From: Kitasatospora sp. MMS16-BH015
GTDB lineage: Bacteria > Actinomycetota > Actinomycetes > Streptomycetales > Streptomycetaceae
Reading direction: 5' to 3'
Length of the DNA stretch: 64,000 bases
NCBI RefSeq assembly: GCF_002943525.1
Contig: NZ_CP025394.1
Coordinates: 5,084,001-5,148,000, forward strand
Part shown: piece after piece, positions 42,691 through 50,873 of the stretch
Layout of the letters: every line of letters starts with the position of its first letter
How positions within the stretch are numbered: the stretch's first letter is position 1
Position numbers and translations under genes: made by a program
The notes under the pieces: model-generated
What the model was told of the DNA's origin: nothing
What the model saw: only the letters and a program-made list of their open reading frames with translations
Databases searched by the model: none

Positions 42691-42922
42691 GCGCTAACGG
42701 GGTCGATTGCGAACGGGAGGTGACCGACGGGTACGGAGCGTGAGCGTTGGGTGAGGAAATCGGCCGCAAGTTCGGGTTTAGCCGCCTTGCATGTCCATGA
42801 CCATGGTTGGATGGGCGGGCCCGGTGCGCCGGGCGGGGTGACGTCCGGGTTGGGGGCCCGGTGGATCGGAGAGCACCACGGGGATTCGACAGTACTGCTG
42901 ACTCACAGTCGGAGGGGCCACC

Positions 42923-44650
42923 TTGCGCATTCTGCTGATCGCCAGCGCGTTCAACAGCCTTACCCAGCGGGTGCACACCGAACTCAGAAGCCGTGGGCAC
43001 GTGGTGGGTGTCGAACTGGCCCTGGGTGAAGACGTGATGCGGGCCGGGGTGGCGCGGTTCGAGCCGGACCTGATCGTGGCGCCGATGCTCACCAGAGCGA
43101 TACCCGAGGACATCTGGTCCCGGCACACCGTGCTCATCGTGCACCCGGGCCCGAAGGGCGACCGCGGGCCCTCCTCACTCGACTGGGCGATCCACGAGGG
43201 CGCCGAGGAGTGGGGCGTCACCGTGCTCCAGGCCGTGGCGGAGATGGACGCCGGGCCGATCTGGGCCTCGGTGGCCTTCACCGTGGAGCCCTGCGGCAAG
43301 AGCGAGTTGTACCGGAACGAGGTGGCCGCCGCGGCCGTCGAGGGCGTGCTGCTGGCGGTCGAGCGCTTCGGCTCCGGCCGCTACCGCCCCGAGCCGCTGG
43401 ACTACGACCGCGAGGACGTGCGGGGTCGGCTGCGGCCGTACCACGGCCAGGAGCACCGCCGGATCGACTGGCAGGCGGACGACACCGCCACCGTGCTGCG
43501 CAAGCTGCGCTCGGCCGATTCGCAGCCCGGGGTGCTGGACGAGATCGACGGCCGCGAGTACTTCCTGCACGGGGCCCACCCCGAGGACGAACTGCGCGGC
43601 AAGGCCGGCGAGTTGATCGCCCGGCGGGAGGGTGCGGTCTGCCGGGCCACCCGGGACGGCGCGGTCTGGCTGACCCAGCTGCGGGCCCGCCGCACCCCCG
43701 GCGGCCCGGTCACCTACAAGCTGCCGGCCACCCTGGTGCTCGGCGAGCTCGCCGAGGCGCTGCCCGAGGTGTCGGTCAAGCCGTTCGTCGCCGCCGGGCG
43801 GCAGACCTGGTCGGAGCTGCGCTACCGCGAGGAGGGGGAGGTCGGCTACCTCGAATTCGCCTTCCCCAGCGGGGCGATGAGCACCGAGCAGTGCCGCCGG
43901 CTGACCGCCGCCTACCGGGCCGCCGCCGACCGGCCGACCTCGGTGCTGGTGCTCGGCCCGGCCCGGGACTTCTTCTCCAACGGCATCCACCTCAACGTGA
44001 TCGAGGCGGCCGAGGACCCGGCCCAGGAGTCCTGGGAGAACATCAACGCGATGGACGACCTGGTCGAGGCCATCCTCACCACCACCGGCAAGGTCACCGT
44101 CTCCGCACTGGCCGGCAACGCGGCGGCCGGCGGCCTGATGCTGGCCATCGCGGCGGACGAGGTCTGGTGCCGCAGCGCGGCCGTGCTCAACCCGCACTAC
44201 CGGCTGATGGGCCTGTACGGCTCCGAGTACTGGACCTACACCCTGCCGCGCCGGGTCGGCGAGGAGCAGGCCCGGCGGCTCACCACCGAGGCGCTGCCGG
44301 TCGGCGCGGCCGAGGCGCTGCGGCTCGGCCTGGTGGACCGGGTGGGCGGCGGCAGCGCGGCCGAGTTCCGCGAGTGGACCAGGCGGCAGGCCGCCGAGCT
44401 GGCCGGATCTCCCGAGCTGGCGGGCAAGTTGCTGGAGAAGCAGCGCTGGCGGGAGGCGGACGAGGCGGTCAAGCCGCTGGCCCGCTACCGCGAGGAGGAA
44501 CTCGCCCGGATGCGGCGGAACTTCTTCGAGCCGGAGGAGCCGTACCACCGGCTGCGGCAGGAGTTCGTGCACAAGGTCTGCCCGACGGCGACCCCCGAAC
44601 ACATCAGGGGCGAGGGCAAGTTGGTCGGCTCCGAGGCCGGCCGGGGCTGA
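42923..44650 (+). CDS. hypX: HypX, CO-forming hydrogenase maturation protein
   Basis: A 575-residue two-domain protein. The N-terminal half is like formyltetrahydrofolate transformylase/hydrolase (LIVHPGPKGDRGPSSLDWAI, EMDAGPIWAS). The C-terminal half is an enoyl-CoA hydratase-like domain (FFSNGIHLNVIEAAEDPAQESWENINAMDDL, LAGNAAAGGLMLAIAADEVW, NPHYRLMGLYGSEYWTYTLP). This architecture is diagnostic of HypX/HoxX, which makes the CO ligand of [NiFe]-hydrogenase from formyl-tetrahydrofolate under air. The start is a TTG at 42923 with GGAGGGG upstream. No hydrogenase structural or other hyp gene is in the window, so it is isolated. Confidence 0.92.
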   Translation: MRILLIASAFNSLTQRVHTELRSRGHVVGVELALGEDVMRAGVARFEPDLIVAPMLTRAIPEDIWSRHTVLIVHPGPKGDRGPSSLDWAIHEGAEEWGVTVLQAVAEMDAGPIWASVAFTVEPCGKSELYRNEVAAAAVEGVLLAVERFGSGRYRPEPLDYDREDVRGRLRPYHGQEHRRIDWQADDTATVLRKLRSADSQPGVLDEIDGREYFLHGAHPEDELRGKAGELIARREGAVCRATRDGAVWLTQLRARRTPGGPVTYKLPATLVLGELAEALPEVSVKPFVAAGRQTWSELRYREEGEVGYLEFAFPSGAMSTEQCRRLTAAYRAAADRPTSVLVLGPARDFFSNGIHLNVIEAAEDPAQESWENINAMDDLVEAILTTTGKVTVSALAGNAAAGGLMLAIAADEVWCRSAAVLNPHYRLMGLYGSEYWTYTLPRRVGEEQARRLTTEALPVGAAEALRLGLVDRVGGGSAAEFREWTRRQAAELAGSPELAGKLLEKQRWREADEAVKPLARYREEELARMRRNFFEPEEPYHRLRQEFVHKVCPTATPEHIRGEGKLVGSEAGRG

Positions 44651-44686
44651 ACCGCCGCAGTACTGGAGCGGCGGAGGAACGGCAAC

Positions 44687-44731
44687 GCGGAAGGGCTCGT
44701 CCCGTCGGGGGGTGGGGACGGGCCCTTCCGC
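44687..44731. terminator. Terminator of hypX
   Basis: A 17-bp inverted repeat with one mismatch (44687-44703 with 44714-44731), 37 bp after the hypX stop codon and 42 bp from the stop codon of the convergent MHYT gene. It probably serves both. Confidence 0.85.
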
Positions 44732-44772
44732 TGCTCTCAGGGTAACTCTGTTTTGCCGAAAGCGAGTTGTGG

Positions 44773-45573
44773 TCAGCGACGGACGGGGTACCCGCTGCCG
44801 GACGGGGCCAGCGGGGCGGCCGGGCCGAGGAAGACCGACTGCTGGGCGTTCTGCTTGCTGGGCGCTGCCGCGAAGGCCAGCGCGCTGACGAACACGTAGG
44901 TGCCGAAGCCGACGGCGAGCGGGAAGACGAACTCCAGCGCGGGCACCCCGGCGGTGGTGTGCCGGATGCCGTCGGTCAGGTGCACCGAGACCGCGAACAT
45001 GCCGGTGTAGTGCATCGCGCAGACGGCGACGCCCATCACGGGCGCGGCGGCCAGCACGGCGCGGGTGCCGCGGATGTTCAGGGTGGCCCAGAGTGCGGCG
45101 GTGGCCGCCAGGACGGCGATCGCGATCGAGGCGGCCACCGTGAGGGGCGCGTACTCGACGGTGCCGGGCAGTCGCATGGCCGCCATGCCGAGGTAGTGCA
45201 TCGCCGCGACGCCCAGTCCGGTGGCCAAACCCCCTACCGGGAGGGCCAGGTTGGGCCGCTTGCTGTAGCCGACGGCGAAGATGCCGGCGCCGACCACCAC
45301 GATCGCGATCACCAGGCTGAGCACCGTGAGCAGGACGTCGTAGTGCACCTCGGCGCCGGAGACGGAGAAGCCCAGGATGGCGATGAAGTGCATGGTCCAG
45401 ATCCCGCCACCGAGCGAAATCGACGCGAAGACAAGCCAGTTGCGCCGGGTGCGGCCCTCACTGAGCAGGGCCCAGCGGGTCGAGCGCAGGGCCACCAGGG
45501 CGCCCAGGCAGGCGGCGAGGTAGGACAGCGCAGGCGTCACCCAGCCGTAGACGGCGTGGTTGAGATGGGCCAA
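44773..45573 (-). CDS. MHYT-domain integral membrane sensor protein
   Basis: A 266-residue protein with about seven membrane helices and three MHYT-type motifs (TMHFIAILGFS, AMHYLGMAAMR, AMHYTGMFAVS). The family is proposed to bind copper and sense O2, CO or NO. No output domain is fused; the C-terminus is a short cytoplasmic tail (APSKQNAQQSVFLGP). The TTG at 45573 follows GGGAG at five bases and gives LAHLNHAVYGWVTPALSYL, the conserved start; the frame is open 18 codons further. Its proximity to hypX (CO formation) may be coincidental. Confidence 0.9.
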   Translation of the reverse strand: MAHLNHAVYGWVTPALSYLAACLGALVALRSTRWALLSEGRTRRNWLVFASISLGGGIWTMHFIAILGFSVSGAEVHYDVLLTVLSLVIAIVVVGAGIFAVGYSKRPNLALPVGGLATGLGVAAMHYLGMAAMRLPGTVEYAPLTVAASIAIAVLAATAALWATLNIRGTRAVLAAAPVMGVAVCAMHYTGMFAVSVHLTDGIRHTTAGVPALEFVFPLAVGFGTYVFVSALAFAAAPSKQNAQQSVFLGPAAPLAPSGSGYPVRR

Positions 45574-45820
45574 GAGAACTCCCGTGCTGGGTGGGCGTGA
45601 TGGGGTTTCGTGCCGTGTTCCTGACAATCCGGAGCGTAATTCTTCGGTTGCGCTACGGCAAAACTCGCCAAACGCGGCGAAATTCGGCGAACTGGCAGGT
45701 CAGGAGCGGTACTTCACGATCTGCACATGAAGTCGCCATGGAGTCTCGACCGGATGTTCAGGTGGCGCGGCCCGACTTGCGGCTTGATCAAATGATTTTT
45801 CTTTAGGGAGGGTAATGACG

Positions 45821-45826
45821 TAGGCT
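45821..45826 (+). promoter_or_regulatory. Candidate -10 element for leaderless marR transcript
   Basis: TAGGCT ends seven bases before the ATG at 45833, the distance expected between a -10 box and a start site on the A of the ATG. The only Shine-Dalgarno-like sequence (AGGGAGGG near 45805-45812) is too far upstream, so leaderless translation is likely. Confidence 0.5.
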
Positions 45827-45832
45827 AAGTAC

Positions 45833-46267
45833 ATGCCCGAGATGTCCGAGGATGATCTGGCGGCGATCAGCCAGCTCAGGTCCTCCGCGATGCGCCTTGC
45901 CCGCCGACTCCGACACCAGCGTGTCGAGGAGTCGCTCAGTCCTACCGAGATCGGGGTGCTGGGGACGCTCGGGAGGTGCGGGAAGGCGACCCCGGGTGAG
46001 CTGGCCCGGAAGGAGCACGTGCAGCCGCCTTCGATGACCAGGATCATCGCGATGCTGGAGGAGAAGGGCCTGGTGCGGCGGGAGCCGCACCCGGAGGACC
46101 GGCGGCAGGTGGTGGTGAGCGCCACCGAGCAGGCCGAGGCGATCCTCGCGGAGAGCCGTCGGCGGCGGAACGCCTGGCTGGCCGAGCTGGCCGAGGGGTT
46201 GAGCGAGGAGGAGTGGGCGCAGCTGAAGGCGGCGGCGCCCGCGCTCTACAAGCTCGCGCACCTCTGA
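45833..46267 (+). CDS. MarR family transcriptional regulator
   Basis: A 144-residue winged-helix repressor. The DNA-binding region is LSPTEIGVLGTLGRCGKATPGELARKEHVQPPSMTRIIAMLEEKGLVRREPHPEDRRQV, with the wing motif DRR; helices for dimerisation flank it. MarR proteins usually repress a neighbouring exporter and respond to phenolic or drug-like ligands. The MFS gene begins 155 bp downstream on the same strand, a common marR-efflux arrangement. ATG 45833 fits a leaderless transcript; ATG 45842 is an alternative. Confidence 0.93.
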   Translation: MPEMSEDDLAAISQLRSSAMRLARRLRHQRVEESLSPTEIGVLGTLGRCGKATPGELARKEHVQPPSMTRIIAMLEEKGLVRREPHPEDRRQVVVSATEQAEAILAESRRRRNAWLAELAEGLSEEEWAQLKAAAPALYKLAHL

Positions 46268-46422
46268 GCCGCGTTCTGCGACCGACGCACCGGCCCGGCC
46301 CGGCCACGAGGGAACGGCCCGGGCCACGAGAGAAGGAGTACCGCATCACCGCAGGACCGATACGAGAGAACAGTCGCGTGCGCGTCGCCCCGGCGGCGCG
46401 TGCGCACCGAGGGGAGACCAAC

Positions 46423-47916
46423 GTGACACCGCCGGCCTCAGCTGCCGCCGCCACCCGTACCGACGACTCCGGCACCGAGCAGGCGGCCCCCGCCGCCTCC
46501 GCCGAGCTCCAGGCGCCCGCCCCCGTGGGCCTGCCGGGCACCGGCGACGACGACCCCGACGAACGCACCGCGGCGGCCACCACCGCCGCGTCCGGCTCCC
46601 GTGGCCCCGGCGCCACCGGAGCGCAGTTCACCCGGCCCCGGGGGATGTTCTCCTCGCTGCGGGTCCGCAACTACCGCTACTACTTCGCCGGTCAGGTGGT
46701 CTCCAACACGGGCACCTGGATGCAGCGGATCGCCCAGGACTGGCTGGTGCTGAGCCTCACCGGCAGCCCGCTCGCGGTGGGTATCACCACCGCCATGCAG
46801 TTCCTCCCGATGCTGCTGCTCGGCCTGTTCGGCGGGGTGCTCGCCGACCGGATGCCCAAGCGCCGGCTGCTGATCGTCACCCAGGGCGCGATGGGCCTGC
46901 TGGCCGCCGGCCTGGCCGTGCTGACGATCACTGGGGTGGTCACCGCCGGGGTGGTGTACGTCTTCGCCCTGCTGCTCGGCCTGGTCACCGTGGTCGACAA
47001 CCCGACCCGGCAGGCCTTCGTGAGCGAGATGGTCGGCCCCAAGGACCTGGCCAACGCGGTCAGCCTGAACGCCGCCAACTTCCAGACCGCGCGCCTGGTC
47101 GGCCCGGCCGTGGCCGGTCTGCTGATCGCCGCGGTGGGCAGCGGCTGGGCCTTCGCCGTCAACGCGGTCTCCTTCGCGGCGGTGATCGGCGGCCTGCTGG
47201 CCATGCGGACCGGCGAGCTGCGGCCGATCACACCGATCGCCCGGGAGAGGGGGCAGCTCCGGGAGGGGCTGCGGTACGTGAAGGAGCGCCCGCAGCTGTT
47301 CTGGCCGATGGTGCTGGCCGGCTTCATCGGCACCTTCGGCTTCAACTTCCCGACCCTGCTGTCGGGTTTCGCCTACGACACCTTCAAGGTCGGCGCCGGG
47401 CAGTACGGCCTGCTGAACACCGCGATGGCGGTCGGCTCGCTGGCCGGGGCGCTGTACGCGGCCCGGCGCGGGGCGCCGAGACTGCGGCGGCTGGTCTGGG
47501 CCGCGCTGGCCTTCGGGGCGCTGGAGGTGCTGGCCGCCTTCGCGCCGGGCTACTGGTCCTTCGCGGTGCTGCTGACGCTGATCGGCATCTTCGGGCTGAC
47601 CTTCAACACCTCGGTCAACTCGGCGATCCAGCTGGCCACCGAGCCCGCGATGCGCGGGCGGGTGATGGGCCTGCTGGTACTGGTCTTCACCGGCGGCACC
47701 CCGATCGGCGCCCCGCTGGTCGGCTGGGTGACGGCCGCGTACGGCCCCCGGCTCGGCCTGCTGGCCTGCGGCGCCGTCTCGGCGGCCGCGGCCGGAGTGG
47801 TCGCGCTGGTGCTGGCCCGGGCGGCCGACCTGCGGGTGCGGGTGGACCTGCACCCCGGGCACGGCGGCCGGGTGGTGGCCGTGGTGCCGCGGTCGGCACT
47901 GGCCACCGCGGCGTGA
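46423..47916 (+). CDS. MFS transporter (enterobactin exporter/EntS-like group)
   Basis: A 497-residue exporter. The first ~70 residues are an Ala/Thr/Asp-rich cytoplasmic tail. Then SLRVRNYRYYFAGQVVSNTGTWMQRIAQDWLVL starts the membrane domain, with about twelve helices and an MFS loop LADRMPKRRLLIVTQG after helix 2. VVDNPTRQAFVSEMVGPKDLANAVSLN is typical of the MFS_3/EntS group. The GTG at 46423 has GGGGAG six bases upstream. Control by the upstream MarR regulator is likely; substrate unknown. Confidence 0.9.
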   Translation: MTPPASAAAATRTDDSGTEQAAPAASAELQAPAPVGLPGTGDDDPDERTAAATTAASGSRGPGATGAQFTRPRGMFSSLRVRNYRYYFAGQVVSNTGTWMQRIAQDWLVLSLTGSPLAVGITTAMQFLPMLLLGLFGGVLADRMPKRRLLIVTQGAMGLLAAGLAVLTITGVVTAGVVYVFALLLGLVTVVDNPTRQAFVSEMVGPKDLANAVSLNAANFQTARLVGPAVAGLLIAAVGSGWAFAVNAVSFAAVIGGLLAMRTGELRPITPIARERGQLREGLRYVKERPQLFWPMVLAGFIGTFGFNFPTLLSGFAYDTFKVGAGQYGLLNTAMAVGSLAGALYAARRGAPRLRRLVWAALAFGALEVLAAFAPGYWSFAVLLTLIGIFGLTFNTSVNSAIQLATEPAMRGRVMGLLVLVFTGGTPIGAPLVGWVTAAYGPRLGLLACGAVSAAAAGVVALVLARAADLRVRVDLHPGHGGRVVAVVPRSALATAA

Positions 47917-47949
47917 CCGCCGGGCCGGCGGTGCGGGCGCTCCTGGGGG

Positions 47950-48468
47950 TCAGACCCGGATCTCCAGGAGCTGGCCCGGCCAGGGCTTGCCCGCCTGCTC
48001 CACCGTGAAGGTGTCGGTGGGGGTGAAGCCGAGGCGCTGGTACTGGCCGACCAGGCGGCGGTCGTCGCCCGCGTAGCAGTCCAGCCGGAGCACCGGGTGG
48101 CCCCGGCGGCGGGTCTCCTCGACCGCGTCCGCGATCAGGGCGGCGCCGATGCCGGAGCCGGAGTGCTCGCGGGAGGTGACCAGCAGGCGCACGTACAGCT
48201 CGGTGTCCTCGATCGGGGTGGCGTACGAGGGCAGGGTCTCGGAGAGCACGCAGGCGCCGAGCAGGGTGCCGTCCTCGGCCTCGGCGAGGCGGGGCAGGCA
48301 GTCCGGGGCGAAGTAGCCGTGCACGTGCTCGACCCGGCGGGGCACGGAGCTGAAGGGCTGGTCGCCCCACTGGCCGGTGCGGCCCAGGCCGGCGAGCCAG
48401 GCCACGGCCTCGTCGAGCAGGCGGAGCACCTCGGGGGCGGATTCGGCGGTGCCGGTGCGTATCTTCAT
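47950..48468 (-). CDS. GNAT family N-acetyltransferase
   Basis: A 172-residue acetyltransferase. The acetyl-CoA loop is in HSGSGIGAALIADAVEETRRRGHPVLRLDC, preceded by the core strand ELYVRLLVTS; the C-terminal YQRLGFTPTDTF matches motif B. It probably acetylates a small molecule or an amino group; substrate unknown. The ATG at 48468 begins MKIRTGTAESAPEVLRLL. It is divergent from thpR across a 186-bp region containing a 76-bp direct repeat. Confidence 0.9.
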   Translation of the reverse strand: MKIRTGTAESAPEVLRLLDEAVAWLAGLGRTGQWGDQPFSSVPRRVEHVHGYFAPDCLPRLAEAEDGTLLGACVLSETLPSYATPIEDTELYVRLLVTSREHSGSGIGAALIADAVEETRRRGHPVLRLDCYAGDDRRLVGQYQRLGFTPTDTFTVEQAGKPWPGQLLEIRV

Positions 48469-48497
48469 GGCTCAGTTCTATCCGGTGGCCGGGCGTG

Positions 48498-48649
48498 GGT
48501 GCACGGGGCTTTCGCGGTGGTCGGGGGATGGGAGTGGGGCGGGTGCGCCGGGCCCTGCGGGTGGCCGAGGGCGGGTGCGTGGGGCCTTCGCGGTGGTCGG
48601 GCGATGGGAGTGGGGCGGGTGCGCGGGGGCCTGCGGGTGGCTGAGGATG
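48498..48649. repeat. 76-bp tandem duplication upstream of thpR
   Basis: Units 48498-48573 and 48574-48649 are head-to-tail copies that differ at about a dozen positions; both contain TTCGCGGTGGTCGGG and GATGGGAGTGGGGCGGGTGC. The second copy ends 5 bp before the thpR ATG, so it forms the promoter or leader of that gene and lies in the divergent region with the GNAT gene. Confidence 0.85.
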
Positions 48650-48654
48650 GGCGC

Positions 48655-49248
48655 ATGAGGCTTTTCGTGGCGGTGCTGCCGCCGGTGTCGGCGGTGCAGG
48701 AGTTGGTGGATGCCGTGGCGCCGCTGCGGTCGGCGGCGGAGGCGGAGCGGCTGCGCTGGTCGGCGGTGGAGGGGTGGCACCTGACGCTGGCCTTCCTCGG
48801 GGAGCTGCCGGTCACCGAGGTGCCGGCCGTGGAGGAGCTGCTCGGGCGGGTCGCGGCCGGGCACGGCGCCCACCGGCTGCGGCTGGCCGGGGGCGGCTGC
48901 TTCGGTGACCGGGTGCTCTGGGCCGGGGTGGAGGGCGAGGTCTGGGCGCTGCGGCGCCTTGCCGAGGCCGTCCGGGCCGGGGTCGGCGAACTCGGGGTGG
49001 AGACCGACCAGTTCGGCTTCCACCCGCACCTGACCCTGGCCCGGGCCGGCTCCACCCACGGGCAGCGCCGGGCCGAGCGGCGGGCCGCCGCCGGGGGCCT
49101 GCAGCGGCTGGCCGAGCAGCTGGCGGAGTACCGGGGCGAGGAGTGGGAGGCGGCGGAGCTGCACCTGGTGCGCAGCGAGACCGGCTCCGGGCCCTCGCGG
49201 TACACCACGCTGCGGAGTTGGCCGCTGGCCCGGTGGTCGGAGGGCTGA
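48655..49248 (+). CDS. thpR: RNA 2',3'-cyclic phosphodiesterase
   Basis: A 197-residue 2H phosphoesterase (LigT/ThpR family) that opens 2',3'-cyclic phosphates at RNA ends. The two HxTx motifs are visible: WHLTLAFLGELP and HPHLTLARAG. MRLFVAVLPP is the standard N-terminus, fixing the ATG at 48655. The length fits the family. The ribosome binding site is weak, GAGG at 48644-48647. Confidence 0.93.
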   Translation: MRLFVAVLPPVSAVQELVDAVAPLRSAAEAERLRWSAVEGWHLTLAFLGELPVTEVPAVEELLGRVAAGHGAHRLRLAGGGCFGDRVLWAGVEGEVWALRRLAEAVRAGVGELGVETDQFGFHPHLTLARAGSTHGQRRAERRAAAGGLQRLAEQLAEYRGEEWEAAELHLVRSETGSGPSRYTTLRSWPLARWSEG

Positions 49249-49283
49249 GGGAGCCGAGAGGGCCGAGAGGTCTGAGGTCTGAG

Positions 49284-49415
49284 GGCTGGGGCGCGGGGCT
49301 GCGCTACAGCCCGGACTCGGGCCGGTGCCTCGACGTCGGGAGCTACGGCAGCTGGACCGAGTTCCGGTGCTGCACCGGCGCCAACGCGGAGAACTGGAGC
49401 CAGGCCGACTTCTGA
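49284..49415 (+). pseudogene. Remnant of a cysteine-containing secreted-type protein
   Basis: Forty-three codons ending in TGA, in a frame with near-perfect G/C third positions. They encode LRYSPDSGRCLDVGSYGSW followed by TEFRCCTGANAENWSQADF. The composition (three Cys, many Trp/Tyr/Ser/Gly) is that of an exported protein's C-terminus, but there is no start codon with a ribosome binding site and the sequence immediately upstream is GA-rich and non-coding in character. I read it as the 3' remnant of a lost gene; a short intact ORF starting further upstream is the alternative. Confidence 0.5.
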
Positions 49416-49483
49416 CCGGGGCGGCCCGGGCCGCCGCGCCCCCGGGCCGGGAGGCGCGGTCGGGCCAGGTACCCTCGATGACC

Positions 49484-49570
49484 GTGGACCCGAAAACCCG
49501 TATGCGGATCGTGAGCGGCTCGCTGCTGCTGCTGTTGGTTGTCGTACTGATCAGCTCGCTGGTCAAGTAG
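49484..49570 (+). CDS. Single-helix membrane micropeptide
   Basis: A 28-residue peptide, MDPKTRMRIVSGSLLLLLVV then VLISSLVK: a charged N-terminus and one hydrophobic helix. I place the start at GTG 49484 because TACCCT at 49470-49475 is a good -10 box for a leaderless transcript from there; ATG 49478 two codons upstream would be too close to it and lacks a ribosome binding site. A similar tiny protein occurs in other streptomycetes in my recollection. The strong terminator at 49575-49614 directly after the stop codon supports a real gene. Function unknown. Confidence 0.6.
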   Translation: MDPKTRMRIVSGSLLLLLVVVLISSLVK

Positions 49571-49574
49571 ACGT

Positions 49575-49614
49575 GCGAAAGGGGGGTGCGGCCGAGGCCG
49601 CACCCCCCTTTCGC
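49575..49614. terminator. Strong bidirectional terminator
   Basis: A perfect 19-bp inverted repeat (49575-49593 with 49596-49614) with a 2-nt loop between the convergent micropeptide gene and serC, 5 bp from the serC stop codon. Confidence 0.92.
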
Positions 49615-49619
49615 ATGGG

Positions 49620-50738
49620 TCAGAGCGCGTCGACCACGTAGTCGATGCAGGCCGTGAGCGCCTGCACGTCGGCCGGCTCGACGGCCGGGAACATCGCGAC
49701 GCGGAGCTGGTTGCGGCCGAGCTTGCGGTACGGCTCGGTGTCGACGATGCCGTTGGCGCGCAGCGCCTTGGCGATGGCGGCGGCGTCGATCGACTCGTCG
49801 AAGTCGATGGTGCCGACCACCTGCGAGCGCTCCTCGGCCTTGGCCACGAAGGGCTGGGCGAAGGATGACTTCTCGGCCCAGGAGTACAGGATCGAGGAGG
49901 ACTCGGCGGTGCGGGCCACGGCCCAGTCGAGGCCGCCGTTGCCGTTCAGCCACTCCAGCTGCTCGGCGAGCAGCACCAGGGTGGAGATGGCCGGGGTGTT
50001 GTAGGTCTGGTCCTTCGAGGAGTTGTCGATCGCCGTCGGCAGGTCGAAGAACGGCGGGATGTACCGGCCGGAGGCGGCGATCTCGGCGGCGCGCTCCAGG
50101 GCGGCCGGGGAGAAGGTCGCCAGCCAGAGGCCGCCCTCGGAGGCGAAGCACTTCTGCGGGGCGAAGTAGTAGACGTCCGTCTCGGTGATGTCCACGGGCA
50201 GGCCGCCCGCGCCCGAGGTGGCGTCCACCAGCACCAGCGAGCCCGCGTCCGCGCCCTCGGGGCGGCGGATCGGCATCGCGACACCGGTGGAGGTCTCGTT
50301 GTGGGTGAGCGCGAAGACGTCCACGCCCGCCTCGGCGACCGGCAGCGGGTGGGTGCCCGGCTCGGTCTTGATCACGGTCGGGTCGTCCAGCCAGGGGGCG
50401 GCCTTGACCGAGGAGGCGAACTTGGACGAGAACTCGCCGAAGTTGAGGTGCTGGGACTTGCTCCGGACGAGGCCGAAGGCCGCGATGTCCCAGAAAGCGG
50501 TGGAGCCGCCGTTGCCGAGCACGACCTCGTAACCCTCGGGGAGGGAGAAGAGCTCGCGGACGCCTTCGCGGACGCGCTTGACCACGTTCTTGACCGGGGC
50601 CTGGCGGTGCGAAGTGCCCAGCAGGGCAGCGCCGGTGGCAGCGAGGGCACTCAGTGCCTCGGGGCGCACCTTGGACGGGCCGCAGCCGAATCGGCCGTCG
50701 GCGGGCTTGATGTCAGCGGGGATCTGGATCTGAGCCAC
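49620..50738 (-). CDS. serC: Phosphoserine aminotransferase
   Basis: A 372-residue PLP enzyme that makes phosphoserine from 3-phosphohydroxypyruvate and glutamate in serine biosynthesis. The PLP lysine is in YYFAPQKCFASEGGLW. DGRFGCGPSKVRPEAL near the N-terminus and LGTSHRQAPVKNVV are conserved in the actinobacterial SerC type; ALTHNETSTGVAMP and LVLVDATSGAGGLPVD form the cofactor pocket. The start is the GTG at 50738. A terminator lies immediately downstream. Confidence 0.96.
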   Translation of the reverse strand: MAQIQIPADIKPADGRFGCGPSKVRPEALSALAATGAALLGTSHRQAPVKNVVKRVREGVRELFSLPEGYEVVLGNGGSTAFWDIAAFGLVRSKSQHLNFGEFSSKFASSVKAAPWLDDPTVIKTEPGTHPLPVAEAGVDVFALTHNETSTGVAMPIRRPEGADAGSLVLVDATSGAGGLPVDITETDVYYFAPQKCFASEGGLWLATFSPAALERAAEIAASGRYIPPFFDLPTAIDNSSKDQTYNTPAISTLVLLAEQLEWLNGNGGLDWAVARTAESSSILYSWAEKSSFAQPFVAKAEERSQVVGTIDFDESIDAAAIAKALRANGIVDTEPYRKLGRNQLRVAMFPAVEPADVQALTACIDYVVDAL

Positions 50739-50831
50739 GATGGGCAGCCTACTGCTCTCCGTGCGGGGGCGGACACGTCGGTCCGCCCGCTGAGACGTGA
50801 GCTTCGCTGGTCACGCCGTGGGGTGTGCCGG

Positions 50832-50861
50832 GGCCTGGTCACCCGCGCGGGTGACCAGGCC
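50832..50861. terminator. Terminator after citrate synthase
   Basis: A perfect 13-bp inverted repeat (50832-50844 with 50849-50861) with GCGC loop, 13 bp beyond the citrate synthase stop codon and about 95 bp upstream of the serC start on the same strand. Confidence 0.88.
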
Positions 50862-50873
50862 TCAGATCTGCGT

